IMG/VR virus record: IMGVR_UViG_3300043331_000158
Span: 1 to 42,927 of that record
DNA: 42,927 nucleotides
Origin: a virus
Reading direction: 5' to 3' (one strand)
This document shows positions 5,315-12,291 of this stretch, piece after piece. The notes below the pieces were generated by a model. The model was not told where the DNA came from, searched no databases, and worked only from the letters and a program-made list of their open reading frames with translations. How positions within the stretch are numbered: the stretch's first letter is position 1; every line of letters begins with the position of its first letter. The position numbers and the translations under genes are program-made.

Positions 5315-6448
5315 ATGCGCTTTCTAAAGGCTGCTGAAGATCAGGCGTATCCGCGCCTGAGCCGGGTTTGCATCGCGGTCGGGTTGATCGCGCTTGGCGT
5401 TTCTGCGTTCGGGAGCTGGCGGTTCGGCTGGTCCCTCTCGGAGGACCTTGTCGATCGCACGTGGCTCGCCATCCTGTACGTCTGCGGCGACGTGGCTGCC
5501 GGCGTCCTGGTGGCGGTCGGCGCGACCATGCTCGCAATGCCAGGCTTCGGAAAGAAGGTCGGCGGCATCGCCGCAATGGTCCCGGCGCTCGCCTTGGTCG
5601 CCCTATCCATCCTTTCCACCTTCGGCCTGATGTCCGGCCGGATTGCCACCTTTATGGGGCAGAAGGCCGCCGTGGCCTCCGACGCCGGCAGACTTGCATG
5701 GCTTCGTGGCCAAACGATGAACACCTCGCTTCCAAGGTCGGAGCGCCGCGCTTTCATGGTGGAGGAAAGGCGGGCGTCGGCGGCGGCCAAGAAATCGGCG
5801 GCCGTCGTCACCGATGGGCAGGTGATCGCCATCGTGAACCTTGCCGCCTTGGCGGGATACAAGATCACGCCGGAGGCCGCACAGGTCAGCATCACGCTTG
5901 CATCGTCCACCATTCCAATGAGCGTGAAATTCCTCTGCCTCGGGTTCGGTTTCTTCCTCGCTGGCCTGCGCAAGCCTAACGCCAGCGCGTCCCTTGCAGC
6001 CTCCCCGAAAGGCGGCTCCGGCGGGAACGATGGAAGCGAGAAATCGACTGACGCCTCAAAGGCTAAGCAGCCTGCAAGTGATCCCTCCAGGGTCGTTCCA
6101 ATCCGGGCAACCAAGGTTCCGGGCTACGCGAGCCCTCCCCATACGGGGGAACCGCCTGCAGGCGGACGCGGGGTGAGTAGCGAGCCGCCGCGAGTACCGG
6201 CGCCCGCCCCGAGTGTGTCGCGCTCCCTGCAATCCGAGTACGCCTCCGTTGTGGACTACCTGGCAAGACATCCGAGCGTGTCCCGTCAGAAGGACATCGC
6301 TGACGCCCTGCGCGTTTCAGAGGCCAAGGTCAGCCGCGACCTGAAGAAGCTGAAAGGGCAGGGGAGGGTGCAATCGAAGCGCCAATGGCGCTCGAACGCG
6401 ATCACTTTCACGCCCCGGAGGAATGGCGGCCTCCATGCTGTCATCTGA
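5315..6448 (+). CDS. Membrane-anchored winged-helix protein
   Basis: I use the ATG at 5315, which follows AGGTAA. The longer frame from 5246 overlaps the methyltransferase end. The 377-residue product has four probable membrane helices (about 16-36, 49-74, 84-106 and 200-218), then a polar, Pro/Ser-rich linker (about 220-300). It ends in a winged-helix domain (about 305-355) with the recognition-helix text IADALRVSEAKVSRDLKKLKGQGRV. A DNA-binding domain tethered to the inner membrane by an N-terminal bundle is unusual for a phage early gene. It could bring phage DNA to the membrane or sense membrane state. No exact family is recognised. Confidence 0.65.
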   Translation: MRFLKAAEDQAYPRLSRVCIAVGLIALGVSAFGSWRFGWSLSEDLVDRTWLAILYVCGDVAAGVLVAVGATMLAMPGFGKKVGGIAAMVPALALVALSILSTFGLMSGRIATFMGQKAAVASDAGRLAWLRGQTMNTSLPRSERRAFMVEERRASAAAKKSAAVVTDGQVIAIVNLAALAGYKITPEAAQVSITLASSTIPMSVKFLCLGFGFFLAGLRKPNASASLAASPKGGSGGNDGSEKSTDASKAKQPASDPSRVVPIRATKVPGYASPPHTGEPPAGGRGVSSEPPRVPAPAPSVSRSLQSEYASVVDYLARHPSVSRQKDIADALRVSEAKVSRDLKKLKGQGRVQSKRQWRSNAITFTPRRNGGLHAVI

Positions 6449-6731
6449 TTGGCCGGCGCACGTCATGGGCGCCAGCCGGTCGGTCATCGTCTTGACGCTT
6501 ACGGCAGTCGCCAGTGCGCCGGCAGGATGGAACACAAGGGATCAGTCAGTTGCGTGAGTGTCCGGTGCTGAGTTCTCACGATAGCCGGCTCTCTTGCAAT
6601 GCAGGGGAGCCGGCGACCGAGGCTCTAACGGAGCGAGCCGAGACCACCCAAGGGATGTCGCGCTGCGACCAGTCTCCGCCTGTGTGTCTGCTCGCCCCCT
6701 TGGGGCTCGAAACAAGGAAGGGGAAGTGAAG
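6449..6731 (+). other. Non-coding stretch with possible stem-loops
   Basis: No convincing gene lies between the membrane winged-helix gene and the start at 6732. Several inverted repeats are visible: GCCGGCTC (6584-6591) with GAGCCGGC (6607-6614), and GGCTC/GAGCC pairs around 6630-6650. A weak promoter-like TTGACG stands near 6492. The stretch could be a structured leader or small RNA for the following genes, but this is inference. Confidence 0.3.
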
Positions 6732-7025
6732 ATGGACCTCCACGAATTGAACCGCGCCAGTCATCGATTGGGCCGGGCACGCGCCACGCTCGGATACCTG
6801 GATGACACAACGGCCATGGAAGTGGAGTTGATGGCATCAGACGATGGCTATCTCGGAGCATCGGCACGGATTGAAGATCCAGCAACGGTGGAGGCGATCA
6901 AGGCCCATATCCGTGCAGCGCAAGGGAAGATCGTTGCCGATGCCATCGCCCTTCTGACCGCCCACGGCATCGACATTCCGCCGGAGAACGAGGTCGAAGA
7001 CGACGAAGAGGTGGAAGCAGCATGA
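6732..7025 (+). CDS. Hypothetical protein, 97 aa, acidic tail
   Basis: The ATG at 6732 follows AAGGGGAAGTGAAG, a strong ribosome binding site. The larger open frame from 6594 lacks one. The 97-residue product is helical, with an N-terminal HELNRASHRLGRARATLGYL segment, a middle that looks like a small alpha/beta fold, and a very acidic C-terminus (EVEDDEEVEAA). It is not recognised. The stop overlaps the next start at 7022. Acidic small early proteins in phages are sometimes DNA mimics or inhibitors, but there is no direct sign of that here. Confidence 0.65.
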   Translation: MDLHELNRASHRLGRARATLGYLDDTTAMEVELMASDDGYLGASARIEDPATVEAIKAHIRAAQGKIVADAIALLTAHGIDIPPENEVEDDEEVEAA

Positions 7026-7231
7026 AAACCATCAAGGTCAGGATCGCCCTCGTCATCAACTCAGAAGGCGAGTGGAGCGCAAGCGGATGGGACGGCATGG
7101 AAGACTTCGACGAAGCCGAGTTGGATTTGGGCGGTGATCACGCCGAAGCCCGCTACTGGATCGAGTGTGAAATCCCCGTGCCTGCAGCGTGGAACCACGT
7201 AACGGTCAAGGGCGAAGCCGTGCCCGCCTGA
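7022..7231 (+). CDS. Hypothetical protein, 69 aa
   Basis: This 69-residue acidic protein alternates strands (IKVRIALVINSEGEWSASGW) and ends in ECEIPVPAAW, suggesting a small beta-rich fold. Similar short proteins appear often in phage early regions without assigned function. It overlaps the previous gene by four bases, and a stem-loop follows at 7238-7268. Confidence 0.65.
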   Translation: MKTIKVRIALVINSEGEWSASGWDGMEDFDEAELDLGGDHAEARYWIECEIPVPAAWNHVTVKGEAVPA

Positions 7232-7237
7232 AATGGT

Positions 7238-7268
7238 GAAGGCACCCACTTTGCCGGTAGGTGCCTTC
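7238..7268 (+). terminator. Stem-loop after the 7022-7231 gene
   Basis: GAAGGCACC (7238-7246) and GGTGCCTTC (7260-7268) form a perfect 9-bp stem with a 13-base loop, seven bases after the stop codon. The bases after it (TGAATTGG) are not a strong U-run, so termination may be weak or the structure may protect the mRNA end. Confidence 0.5.
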
Positions 7269-7359
7269 TGAATTGGTCCGGCTCGGGAGCGTGCCACCGC
7301 TCGGGAGCCTGAGTTGAGAGTGCCGCTGCTAACAACAACCCTCCGAATACGGGGCCGTT

Positions 7360-8364
7360 ATGAACAAAAACCCACAAGATGTCAACAGCGCGCAAAGTGC
7401 ATCCACAAGCGATGGTGTCCCGCGTCCCAACGTGATGACTGCCGATCAATGGTTGGAGCGTGTCTTGCACTCCGGCCAGATTACCCGTGTCGCTCAGCAT
7501 TTGGCGTTGGTGGTCTATGCGCTCGCAGTCCGCCAGCAGAAGAACGGCGTCAGCGCATCCATGCGCGACCTGGAGCGCATCACCGGCTGGGGCAGGTCAA
7601 CGATCAGCAGCCACCTGTCTGAGCTAGACGGGTTCCTTCACGTCGGGTTGTCAGCCGGCCGCGGCAAGACCCTATTCGAATTGCAAGGCATGATCGAGGT
7701 CGCCATCGGCGCAGCCGTGGCATCTGGCCTGATCGTGCGCCATCCCGTTGTGGCCAGCCAGCCGGACACTACGCCGGACACTATCCCGGACACTAACGTT
7801 GCGGCGAAGGAGCAGGACACTATCCCGGACACTATCCCGGACACAAAACTTGTGGCCGCAGAGCCGGACGCTATCCCGGACACTACGCCGGACACTAAAT
7901 TTGTGGCCAGCCAGCCGGACACTACGCCGGACACAACAAAAGAAAGTTTCCCCCCATACCCCCCTTCAAAGAAAACAAATACACACACACAGCCGGATGC
8001 ACTTGCAACACGTGTGTGTGTGTCTGGGTCCCCTGGACCTGGGTTCACCCATCTTGGACACGGTGCTTGGTTGAACTGCGAGAGGATTTGGCACCCGCAA
8101 TTTTCAATTTCGATGCCAGCCGTCCAGATGCAGCTTGCACTCAACGTGGCCACCAAGGAATTGGACTGCGCGAACATCTGCAAATCAGCCGCTCTGCAGT
8201 GGGCAGCTGCAATTGAAGGCGGCCAGAAACCCGAGAAAGTCGTTCCGAATAACATCGTTGGCGCGATCGTCGGCGGCGCGCGGCGCGGCGTTTACAGCGG
8301 GTTGGAGCACAGCGCACGCATGGCAGCCGCCAAGCCTAAGCCCTTCAAGCCGTCGAGGTGGTGA
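7360..8364 (+). CDS. Replication initiator-like winged-helix protein with internal iterons
   Basis: The 334-residue product has an N-terminal winged-helix domain (about 26-100, with ASMRDLERITGWGRSTISSHL as helix-turn-helix) like phage replication initiators of the lambda O type. A low-complexity linker follows (about 134-192), made of a 17-residue repeat built on PDTxPDT. The C-terminal domain (about 215-334) is helical and basic at its end (KPKPFKPSRW) and may contact the helicase encoded next. The repeats are also near-perfect at DNA level (separate entry), so the gene probably holds the replication origin it acts on. The helicase gene starts three bases after this stop, so the two are coupled. 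Confidence 0.7.
   Translation: MNKNPQDVNSAQSASTSDGVPRPNVMTADQWLERVLHSGQITRVAQHLALVVYALAVRQQKNGVSASMRDLERITGWGRSTISSHLSELDGFLHVGLSAGRGKTLFELQGMIEVAIGAAVASGLIVRHPVVASQPDTTPDTIPDTNVAAKEQDTIPDTIPDTKLVAAEPDAIPDTTPDTKFVASQPDTTPDTTKESFPPYPPSKKTNTHTQPDALATRVCVSGSPGPGFTHLGHGAWLNCERIWHPQFSISMPAVQMQLALNVATKELDCANICKSAALQWAAAIEGGQKPEKVVPNNIVGAIVGGARRGVYSGLEHSARMAAAKPKPFKPSRW
7762..7936 (+). repeat. Eleven 12-bp iterons in four 51-bp blocks; candidate replication origin
   Basis: The 10-mer CCGGACACTA or a close variant occurs at 7762, 7774, 7786, 7813, 7825, 7837, 7864, 7876, 7888, 7915 and 7927. Within blocks the period is exactly 12 bases. The blocks start exactly 51 bases apart (7762, 7813, 7864, 7915), and the last block is short. 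An A-rich stretch with runs of A and C follows (7936-7990). Lambda has the same plan: iterons inside O followed by an AT-rich unwinding zone. The array is not a CRISPR, because the units are coding and contiguous. Confidence 0.7.
7981..8023. repeat. AC/GT inverted repeat beside the iterons
   Basis: ACACACACACA (7981-7991) pairs perfectly with TGTGTGTGTGT (8013-8023) around a 21-base loop. Such alternating purine-pyrimidine arms could form a hairpin or left-handed DNA. The repeat lies directly after the A-rich zone that follows the iterons, inside the initiator gene. Confidence 0.45.
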
Positions 8365-8366
8365 GC

Positions 8367-9554
8367 ATGAGCGGCATGGAGCGCGCACAGCCCCTCGTGA
8401 TTGTGGCCCACAAGGATCACGCGGCCGTCGCCTACGACATCGGCTATCGGCACATTCAGGTTGTCGATCTCCGCTTTGGCGGCGAGCAGGCCATCAACGA
8501 GGAAGGCCAGTTGCGCATCGGGTGGGACTTCTCGCGCTACCTGATCGCCCTGCCGCCCAAGGGCTATCTGCTTCGCGATGACCTCGCCATGCGCCTTGGG
8601 GATGATCGGTGCTCATGGTGCGACTGGCCGCTATCCGGCGCCGACAAGACGGAAATCGGCAACCGGCTGACCAGTGCCAGGCCGATGTGGACCGACGAAG
8701 TCGCCACCATCGACGATATCCCTGATCCGGGGCCTGAGCAGACGTTCGAGTGCGGGTTCCGCGAGCTGGATGAGCACGGTTTTCGGTTCTCGCTGCCGGC
8801 GTTCATGCCGATCATCGGTCCTTACGGCAGCGGCAAGAGCGTGCTTCTGCGCCAACTCCTGATGCGCTTGTGGCAGATGCACGGGTGGAAGTTCCTGCTC
8901 ACCAGCTTCGAGGAACGCGTCAAGCCCCGCTACCTGCGCGACATGCGCTGGCACATCATCGGCAAGCCGTACATCAACGAGCACGGGGAGATACTCTGGA
9001 GCGACGAAGAAATCGCCAAGGCGGACGCTGAAATCCGCAAGGCGGCCGTGTTCCTGCGCCGCAAGCGCAATACGACGCTGGACCTCGGGAGGCTGCTTGA
9101 TCGCATCGAATTTGCGGTTCGCGTGCATGGCGTCCGCGTGGTGGCGATCGACCCGGTCAACGAGATTGACCACCAAGTCCCCAAGGGGGAGAGCAAGACC
9201 GACTACATGGGCCGGTTCATCATGGCCCTGAAGGCGCTCGCCGACGACTACGGGCTCCTGATGATTTGCTGCGCCCACCCGCCCAAGGACGGCGTCGAAA
9301 AGCGCATCTCGAAAAAGGGCCTCCTGACCCTCAATGACGGCGCCGACACGGCCCATTGGGGCAACAAGGCTGACATCGGTTGGTGCGTGTGGCGCAATAT
9401 CGACGGCCCGACCTACCTGCACGCCGACAAGCTCAAAGACCATGAGACGATGGGCAAGCCTTTCCTTGCCGAGCTGATCCTCAACCCCATGCGCAACGCC
9501 TTCCAGGTCAACCGCATGGGCTATCACATCCTTGCTGATCAGGAGTCTGAGTGA
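8367..9554 (+). CDS. DnaB/RecA-fold replicative helicase-like ATPase
   Basis: The ATG at 8367 follows GAGGTGG, and alternative GTG codons at 8358-8361 lie inside that site. In the 395-residue product, Walker A is IIGPYGSGKS (149-158) and Walker B is RVVAIDPVNEID (257-268). A sensor-like strand LLMICCAHPPKD comes later, followed by text resembling the DnaB/Twinkle helicase core. An early CSWC pair (82-85) could be part of a small zinc site, and no full primase domain is present. It should unwind phage DNA at the fork as a hexamer, loaded by the initiator encoded upstream. The gene is tightly linked to the initiator and to the next small gene. Confidence 0.8.
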   Translation: MSGMERAQPLVIVAHKDHAAVAYDIGYRHIQVVDLRFGGEQAINEEGQLRIGWDFSRYLIALPPKGYLLRDDLAMRLGDDRCSWCDWPLSGADKTEIGNRLTSARPMWTDEVATIDDIPDPGPEQTFECGFRELDEHGFRFSLPAFMPIIGPYGSGKSVLLRQLLMRLWQMHGWKFLLTSFEERVKPRYLRDMRWHIIGKPYINEHGEILWSDEEIAKADAEIRKAAVFLRRKRNTTLDLGRLLDRIEFAVRVHGVRVVAIDPVNEIDHQVPKGESKTDYMGRFIMALKALADDYGLLMICCAHPPKDGVEKRISKKGLLTLNDGADTAHWGNKADIGWCVWRNIDGPTYLHADKLKDHETMGKPFLAELILNPMRNAFQVNRMGYHILADQESE

Positions 9555-9772
9555 TGGACAATTGGAAGCTACGTGAGCGCCTCACGGAGATTGCCCGTCT
9601 GGCGCGCTATGAACTGGATGCTGGCCGATTGGCGTGGCCGACATTGGTGGCTCTAACCGCCATCGAAAGAAGCGCCAAGCTGGCGGTCGCCGAGATGAAC
9701 ACGAAGGCGGGGTCAAACCTAACGCCGACGCCTGCGCATCTGCGGATTGTTCCGGATTGGGATGCGGCATGA
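9554..9772 (+). CDS. Hypothetical protein, 72 aa
   Basis: The ATG at 9554 shares its A with the helicase stop codon. The 72-residue product is mostly one long amphipathic helical region (RERLTEIARLARYELDAGRL), then a Pro/Thr-rich tail. No family is recognised. It is the first of five tiny genes (9554-10665) joined by stop/start overlaps, which probably travel as a translationally coupled string in the replication operon. Confidence 0.6.
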   Translation: MDNWKLRERLTEIARLARYELDAGRLAWPTLVALTAIERSAKLAVAEMNTKAGSNLTPTPAHLRIVPDWDAA

Positions 9773-10047
9773 CCATCTCAGACGACATGGTGGATCGGGT
9801 CGCCTTTGCGATCAGCGGGTCCTACGGGTGTGAGGATGGTGCCGATGGTTTCCGGACGTGCGTGGTTGACTACTGCAGTTGCCGCAACGTCGCCCGCATC
9901 GCCATCGCCGCCATGCGGGAGCCGACTGAGGCCATGATCCGCGCTTGCGATTGGCCCGACACAGATTGGAACAGCGGCTTGGACGATGTCTGGCGCTGCA
10001 TGATCGATGGGGCGTTGAGAGAGCTTCACACGGAGGCCAAGGAATGA
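9769..10047 (+). CDS. Hypothetical protein, 92 aa, Cys-rich centre
   Basis: The ATG at 9769 overlaps the previous stop, whereas the longer frame from 9634 reads through that gene. The 92-residue product begins ISDDMVDRVAFAISGSYGCE, has the Cys group YCSCRN, then AMREPTEAMIRACDWPDTDW. The AMREPTEAMI segment is typical of small phage early proteins of unknown function. Several Cys residues may bind zinc, but the spacing is not a classic finger. Confidence 0.65.
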   Translation: MTISDDMVDRVAFAISGSYGCEDGADGFRTCVVDYCSCRNVARIAIAAMREPTEAMIRACDWPDTDWNSGLDDVWRCMIDGALRELHTEAKE

Positions 10048-10304
10048 GCTCCGAGGCTTTCAGCACCCGTCCCCCCACCATTCCCGAGACGGCCACTCCT
10101 GAGCCTCCGCAGGCATTCCCAGGGCCTATCCATTGGGCCGGGGCGGCGACCTGGTGCCGCTGGTGCGGGGCGGACCTCCCCGTGCGCGCCAAGCCGATCC
10201 GTCTGGGACGCCGCTTCTGCAATGCCGAGTGCAAGGCGGAGCACGACGCGGATGTCCGGAAAGAGGCGGCTGAGAGGGCAGAAGCGAGTGAGGTGGAGTC
10301 GTGA
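10044..10304 (+). CDS. Small zinc-ribbon-like protein, 86 aa
   Basis: The 86-residue product, from the ATG at 10044, has a Pro/Thr-rich N-terminus. A treble-clef-like Cys set follows: WCRWCGADLPV, a basic linker, then RFCNAECKAEHD. The C-xx-C and C-xxx-C pairs about 20 residues apart suggest one zinc ion. A charged Glu/Ala helix ends the protein. Such ribbons bind nucleic acid or protein partners. The gene is coupled to both neighbours by overlaps. Confidence 0.65.
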   Translation: MSSEAFSTRPPTIPETATPEPPQAFPGPIHWAGAATWCRWCGADLPVRAKPIRLGRRFCNAECKAEHDADVRKEAAERAEASEVES

Positions 10305-10495
10305 AACTTACCGAGCGAGGCCAGCGCGAAGTTGGCAACAGCCTCCGGGAGGCCATCGGCCGGCTGGAGCGCAGAGAGGCGGATTTGCGGGCGCAGATGG
10401 GCTTGCTTGAAGCCGAACTGTCCGACTTGGGGAAGATCCGAGCGGCCATCATGCTGGCGGCGGAGATGGCGCGAAAGAGTGGGGGCGTATCGTGA
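10301..10495 (+). CDS. Small coiled-coil protein, 64 aa
   Basis: This starts with GTG at 10301, overlapping the previous stop. Nearly the whole 64-residue chain is a predicted coiled coil (REAIGRLERREADLRAQMGL and onward) followed by an Ala/Met-rich helix. It could be an oligomerising adaptor. No family is recognised. Confidence 0.6.
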   Translation: MKLTERGQREVGNSLREAIGRLERREADLRAQMGLLEAELSDLGKIRAAIMLAAEMARKSGGVS

Positions 10496-10665
10496 GTCAG
10501 AAGCTAACAGCATACATCCGGTTCCCGTGGGTGGACTTTCCGCCAATCAAAACAAAGGTGGAGATCCGCCGGGAGGCGTCCCGGAAGGCTTGGCGCTCCC
10601 GCAAGCGGGTGAAGGCCGCTCGCGAAGCCGCCGAGCAGGCGGGGAATGTCGGGAGGGCGGCTTGA
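10492..10665 (+). CDS. Tiny basic protein, 57 aa
   Basis: The GTG at 10492 overlaps the previous stop (GTGA) and gives 57 residues. The N-terminus is hydrophobic and aromatic (KLTAYIRFPWVDFPPIK) and the rest is strongly basic (SRKAWRSRKRVKAAREA). The charge suggests nucleic-acid binding. Its stop overlaps the TTG start of the downstream methyltransferase, and GGGAGGGCGG at its 3' end would be that gene's ribosome binding site. Confidence 0.5.
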   Translation: MSQKLTAYIRFPWVDFPPIKTKVEIRREASRKAWRSRKRVKAAREAAEQAGNVGRAA

Positions 10666-12107
10666 GCTTCCGCTTTTTCCTCGACGGCCGCGTCACCGTC
10701 CACGCAGGCGACTGCAGGGAGGTATTGGCTTCGCTGCCGGAGAACTCGGTGGACTCCGTGGTGTGCGATCCGCCGTACGAACTGGGCTTCATGGGCCGCG
10801 GCTGGGACCGCACCGGTATCGCCAACGACCTGGGCGTGTGGGCGCAGGCGCTCCGCGTCCTGAAGCCCGGCGGCCATCTCCTCGCCTTCTCCGGCACGCG
10901 CACCTACCACCGCATGACTTGTGCAATTGAGGACGCCGGATTTGAGATAAGAGACCAAATAGGATATTGTTTTGGCAGCGGATTTCCGAAAAGTCACAAC
11001 ATCACAAAGGCCGTCAATGGATGTTCGTGTGAGGGATCGACGTCAGCCGCATCGCTGGTGCAATACGGTTTGCGACCTGTGCTCGAAACCGATGTACCGC
11101 AAGCCGGGCATGATGGCGAAGAACGCGAAGAAGTTTTGTTCGCGGGCGTGTCGGAACCGGGCTTATCCGCTGACGATATGCAATGCGCCTCCGCCGCCGT
11201 TCGGCGCGGCAAACAGGGCGTGGAAGGGAGGCGTCACGTATCGAAGGCGGCGCGGCAATTACGTGTCAGTCAAGTACGTGAGATGCCCAGCCGATCTGCT
11301 CTACATGGCCCGGAGGGACGGCTACGTAATGGAACACCGCCTGATAATGGCGCGTTGGGTCGGGCGTCCCTTGTTGCGGAGCGAGTGTGTGCACCACAAG
11401 GACCACAACCCGCTGAACAATGCGGTGAGCAATTTGGAACTTTGGCCGGACAACCGGACGCACAAGCTGTGGGAGCATGGCAGTTGTGTGGACGGTGCGG
11501 CAAACCGATTGTACCCGAAGGGCTTGGCTCCGCTCTCAAACCAGCATGGGAGCCCATCGTCCTCGCACGTAAGCCCCTGATCGGGACGATCGCGGAGAAC
11601 GTGCTTCGCTGGGGAACCGGGGCGATCAACATAGACGGGTGCAGGGTCGAGGCTGCCGATAACACAACCAAGGAATGGCGCGGCATTGGAGAACGGCCAC
11701 GTGATCAGTACCGGACTGGCACAAGCGGCAGACCCATTCCCACAGACATCGGCCGCTGGCCAGCGAACCTCGTTCTCTCTGACGATGAGGAAGTCAGAGC
11801 GGCGTTCCCGGAGACGGAGAGCGGGGGCGGCAACAAGAACACTGCCAACCGTGACGAGCGCAACGCCTTTGGCAAGGGTCTAGGTCTTGGAAATGGGGAC
11901 GGGATCGGTGGCGACTCCGGCTCCGCCGCCCGTTTCTTCTACACAGCCAAGGCCGGCACAGTCCAATTGGATGGAGCGCGTGAAGTTCAAGCACGGCATC
12001 CGTTATTCCGATCCGTCGTATGCTCGCAGCGCTCGGTTCGTTTGCTCGAGCTCTGGGGCTGGTCAGCGCGCGGGCGAGAAGTTCGTCGCGATCATCCCCT
12101 TCAGTAA
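10662..12107 (+). CDS. Beta-class DNA methyltransferase, interrupted and C-terminally damaged
   Basis: The TTG at 10662 follows GGGAGGGCGG and overlaps the previous stop. The N-terminal part has the catalytic motif CDPPYELGF (DPPY at 36-39) and ends at GSGFPKSHNITKAV. The family text resumes near residue 288 with GSALKPAWEPIVLARKPL and GTGAINIDGCRV. Between them, about 170 residues have no family character and overlap the HNH gene in another frame. After RFFYTAKA the expected C-terminal section (HPTVKP and the AdoMet-binding DPFxGSG motif) is missing, replaced by unrelated residues to the stop. In this permuted class that motif binds the cofactor, so the protein is probably inactive alone. 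It would have modified adenine N6 or cytosine N4. Confidence 0.7.
   Translation: MSFRFFLDGRVTVHAGDCREVLASLPENSVDSVVCDPPYELGFMGRGWDRTGIANDLGVWAQALRVLKPGGHLLAFSGTRTYHRMTCAIEDAGFEIRDQIGYCFGSGFPKSHNITKAVNGCSCEGSTSAASLVQYGLRPVLETDVPQAGHDGEEREEVLFAGVSEPGLSADDMQCASAAVRRGKQGVEGRRHVSKAARQLRVSQVREMPSRSALHGPEGRLRNGTPPDNGALGRASLVAERVCAPQGPQPAEQCGEQFGTLAGQPDAQAVGAWQLCGRCGKPIVPEGLGSALKPAWEPIVLARKPLIGTIAENVLRWGTGAINIDGCRVEAADNTTKEWRGIGERPRDQYRTGTSGRPIPTDIGRWPANLVLSDDEEVRAAFPETESGGGNKNTANRDERNAFGKGLGLGNGDGIGGDSGSAARFFYTAKAGTVQLDGAREVQARHPLFRSVVCSQRSVRLLELWGWSARGREVRRDHPLQ
11017..11580 (+). CDS. HNH endonuclease nested in the methyltransferase gene
   Basis: This frame is +1 relative to the methyltransferase. 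I start at the ATG at 11017, exactly where methyltransferase similarity ends; an ATG at 10972 would extend into conserved methyltransferase sequence. The 187-residue product has a zinc-binding N-terminus (CDLCSKPMYRKP, then FCSRACRNRA). A classic phage HNH core follows: GYVMEHRLIMARWVGRPL, VHHKDHNPLNNAVSNLELW and DNRTHKLWEHG (about 102-155). It should nick or cut DNA with a metal ion. Free-standing HNH genes of this type are mobile and insert in phage genes. The last 30 or so residues overlap resumed methyltransferase coding and look like filler. Confidence 0.8.
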   Translation: MDVRVRDRRQPHRWCNTVCDLCSKPMYRKPGMMAKNAKKFCSRACRNRAYPLTICNAPPPPFGAANRAWKGGVTYRRRRGNYVSVKYVRCPADLLYMARRDGYVMEHRLIMARWVGRPLLRSECVHHKDHNPLNNAVSNLELWPDNRTHKLWEHGSCVDGAANRLYPKGLAPLSNQHGSPSSSHVSP

Positions 12108-12240
12108 GAAGTTGTTTGGCGGCGATCATCTCATGCAATGCGAGGTGCACGCCATCCCGTGCGCAGCTGAAGAAACGCCAGTGGTAGACGAGGGTCGCGC
12201 GAACATTGGAGAGGTTGAGAAGGACAGGCGGAAAGATTGA
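11971..12240 (+). CDS. Hypothetical protein, 89 aa
   Basis: The ATG at 11971 lies where the methyltransferase loses its family sequence. The frame continues 133 bases beyond the methyltransferase stop. The 89-residue product starts MERVKFKHGIRYSDPSYARS, has a Ser-rich stretch, a strand pair with Cys (LMQCEVHAIPCAAEE) and an acidic/basic tail. No family is recognised. The codons are more natural here than in the overlapping methyltransferase tail, which suggests this is the real gene in the overlap. Confidence 0.5.
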   Translation: MERVKFKHGIRYSDPSYARSARFVCSSSGAGQRAGEKFVAIIPFSKKLFGGDHLMQCEVHAIPCAAEETPVVDEGRANIGEVEKDRRKD

Positions 12241-12291
12241 AACTGTTGCGCGGAAGCATGTTGAAACGGTCGACCCGGAATTGCGCAACCC

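Noticed and set aside
7762-7936. Possible CRISPR-like array from the regular repeats
   Set aside because: The units are 12 bases, contiguous in blocks, and part of an open coding frame. There are no unique spacers or cas genes.
10972-11016. An earlier start for the HNH gene
   Set aside because: These codons coincide with conserved methyltransferase text (SGFPKSHNITKA), so the ATG at 11017 fits the insertion edge better.
10662-12107. Intein in the methyltransferase
   Set aside because: The HNH core is in the +1 frame rather than the methyltransferase frame, and intein end motifs (Cys or Ser start, HN before the end) are not seen at the edges.
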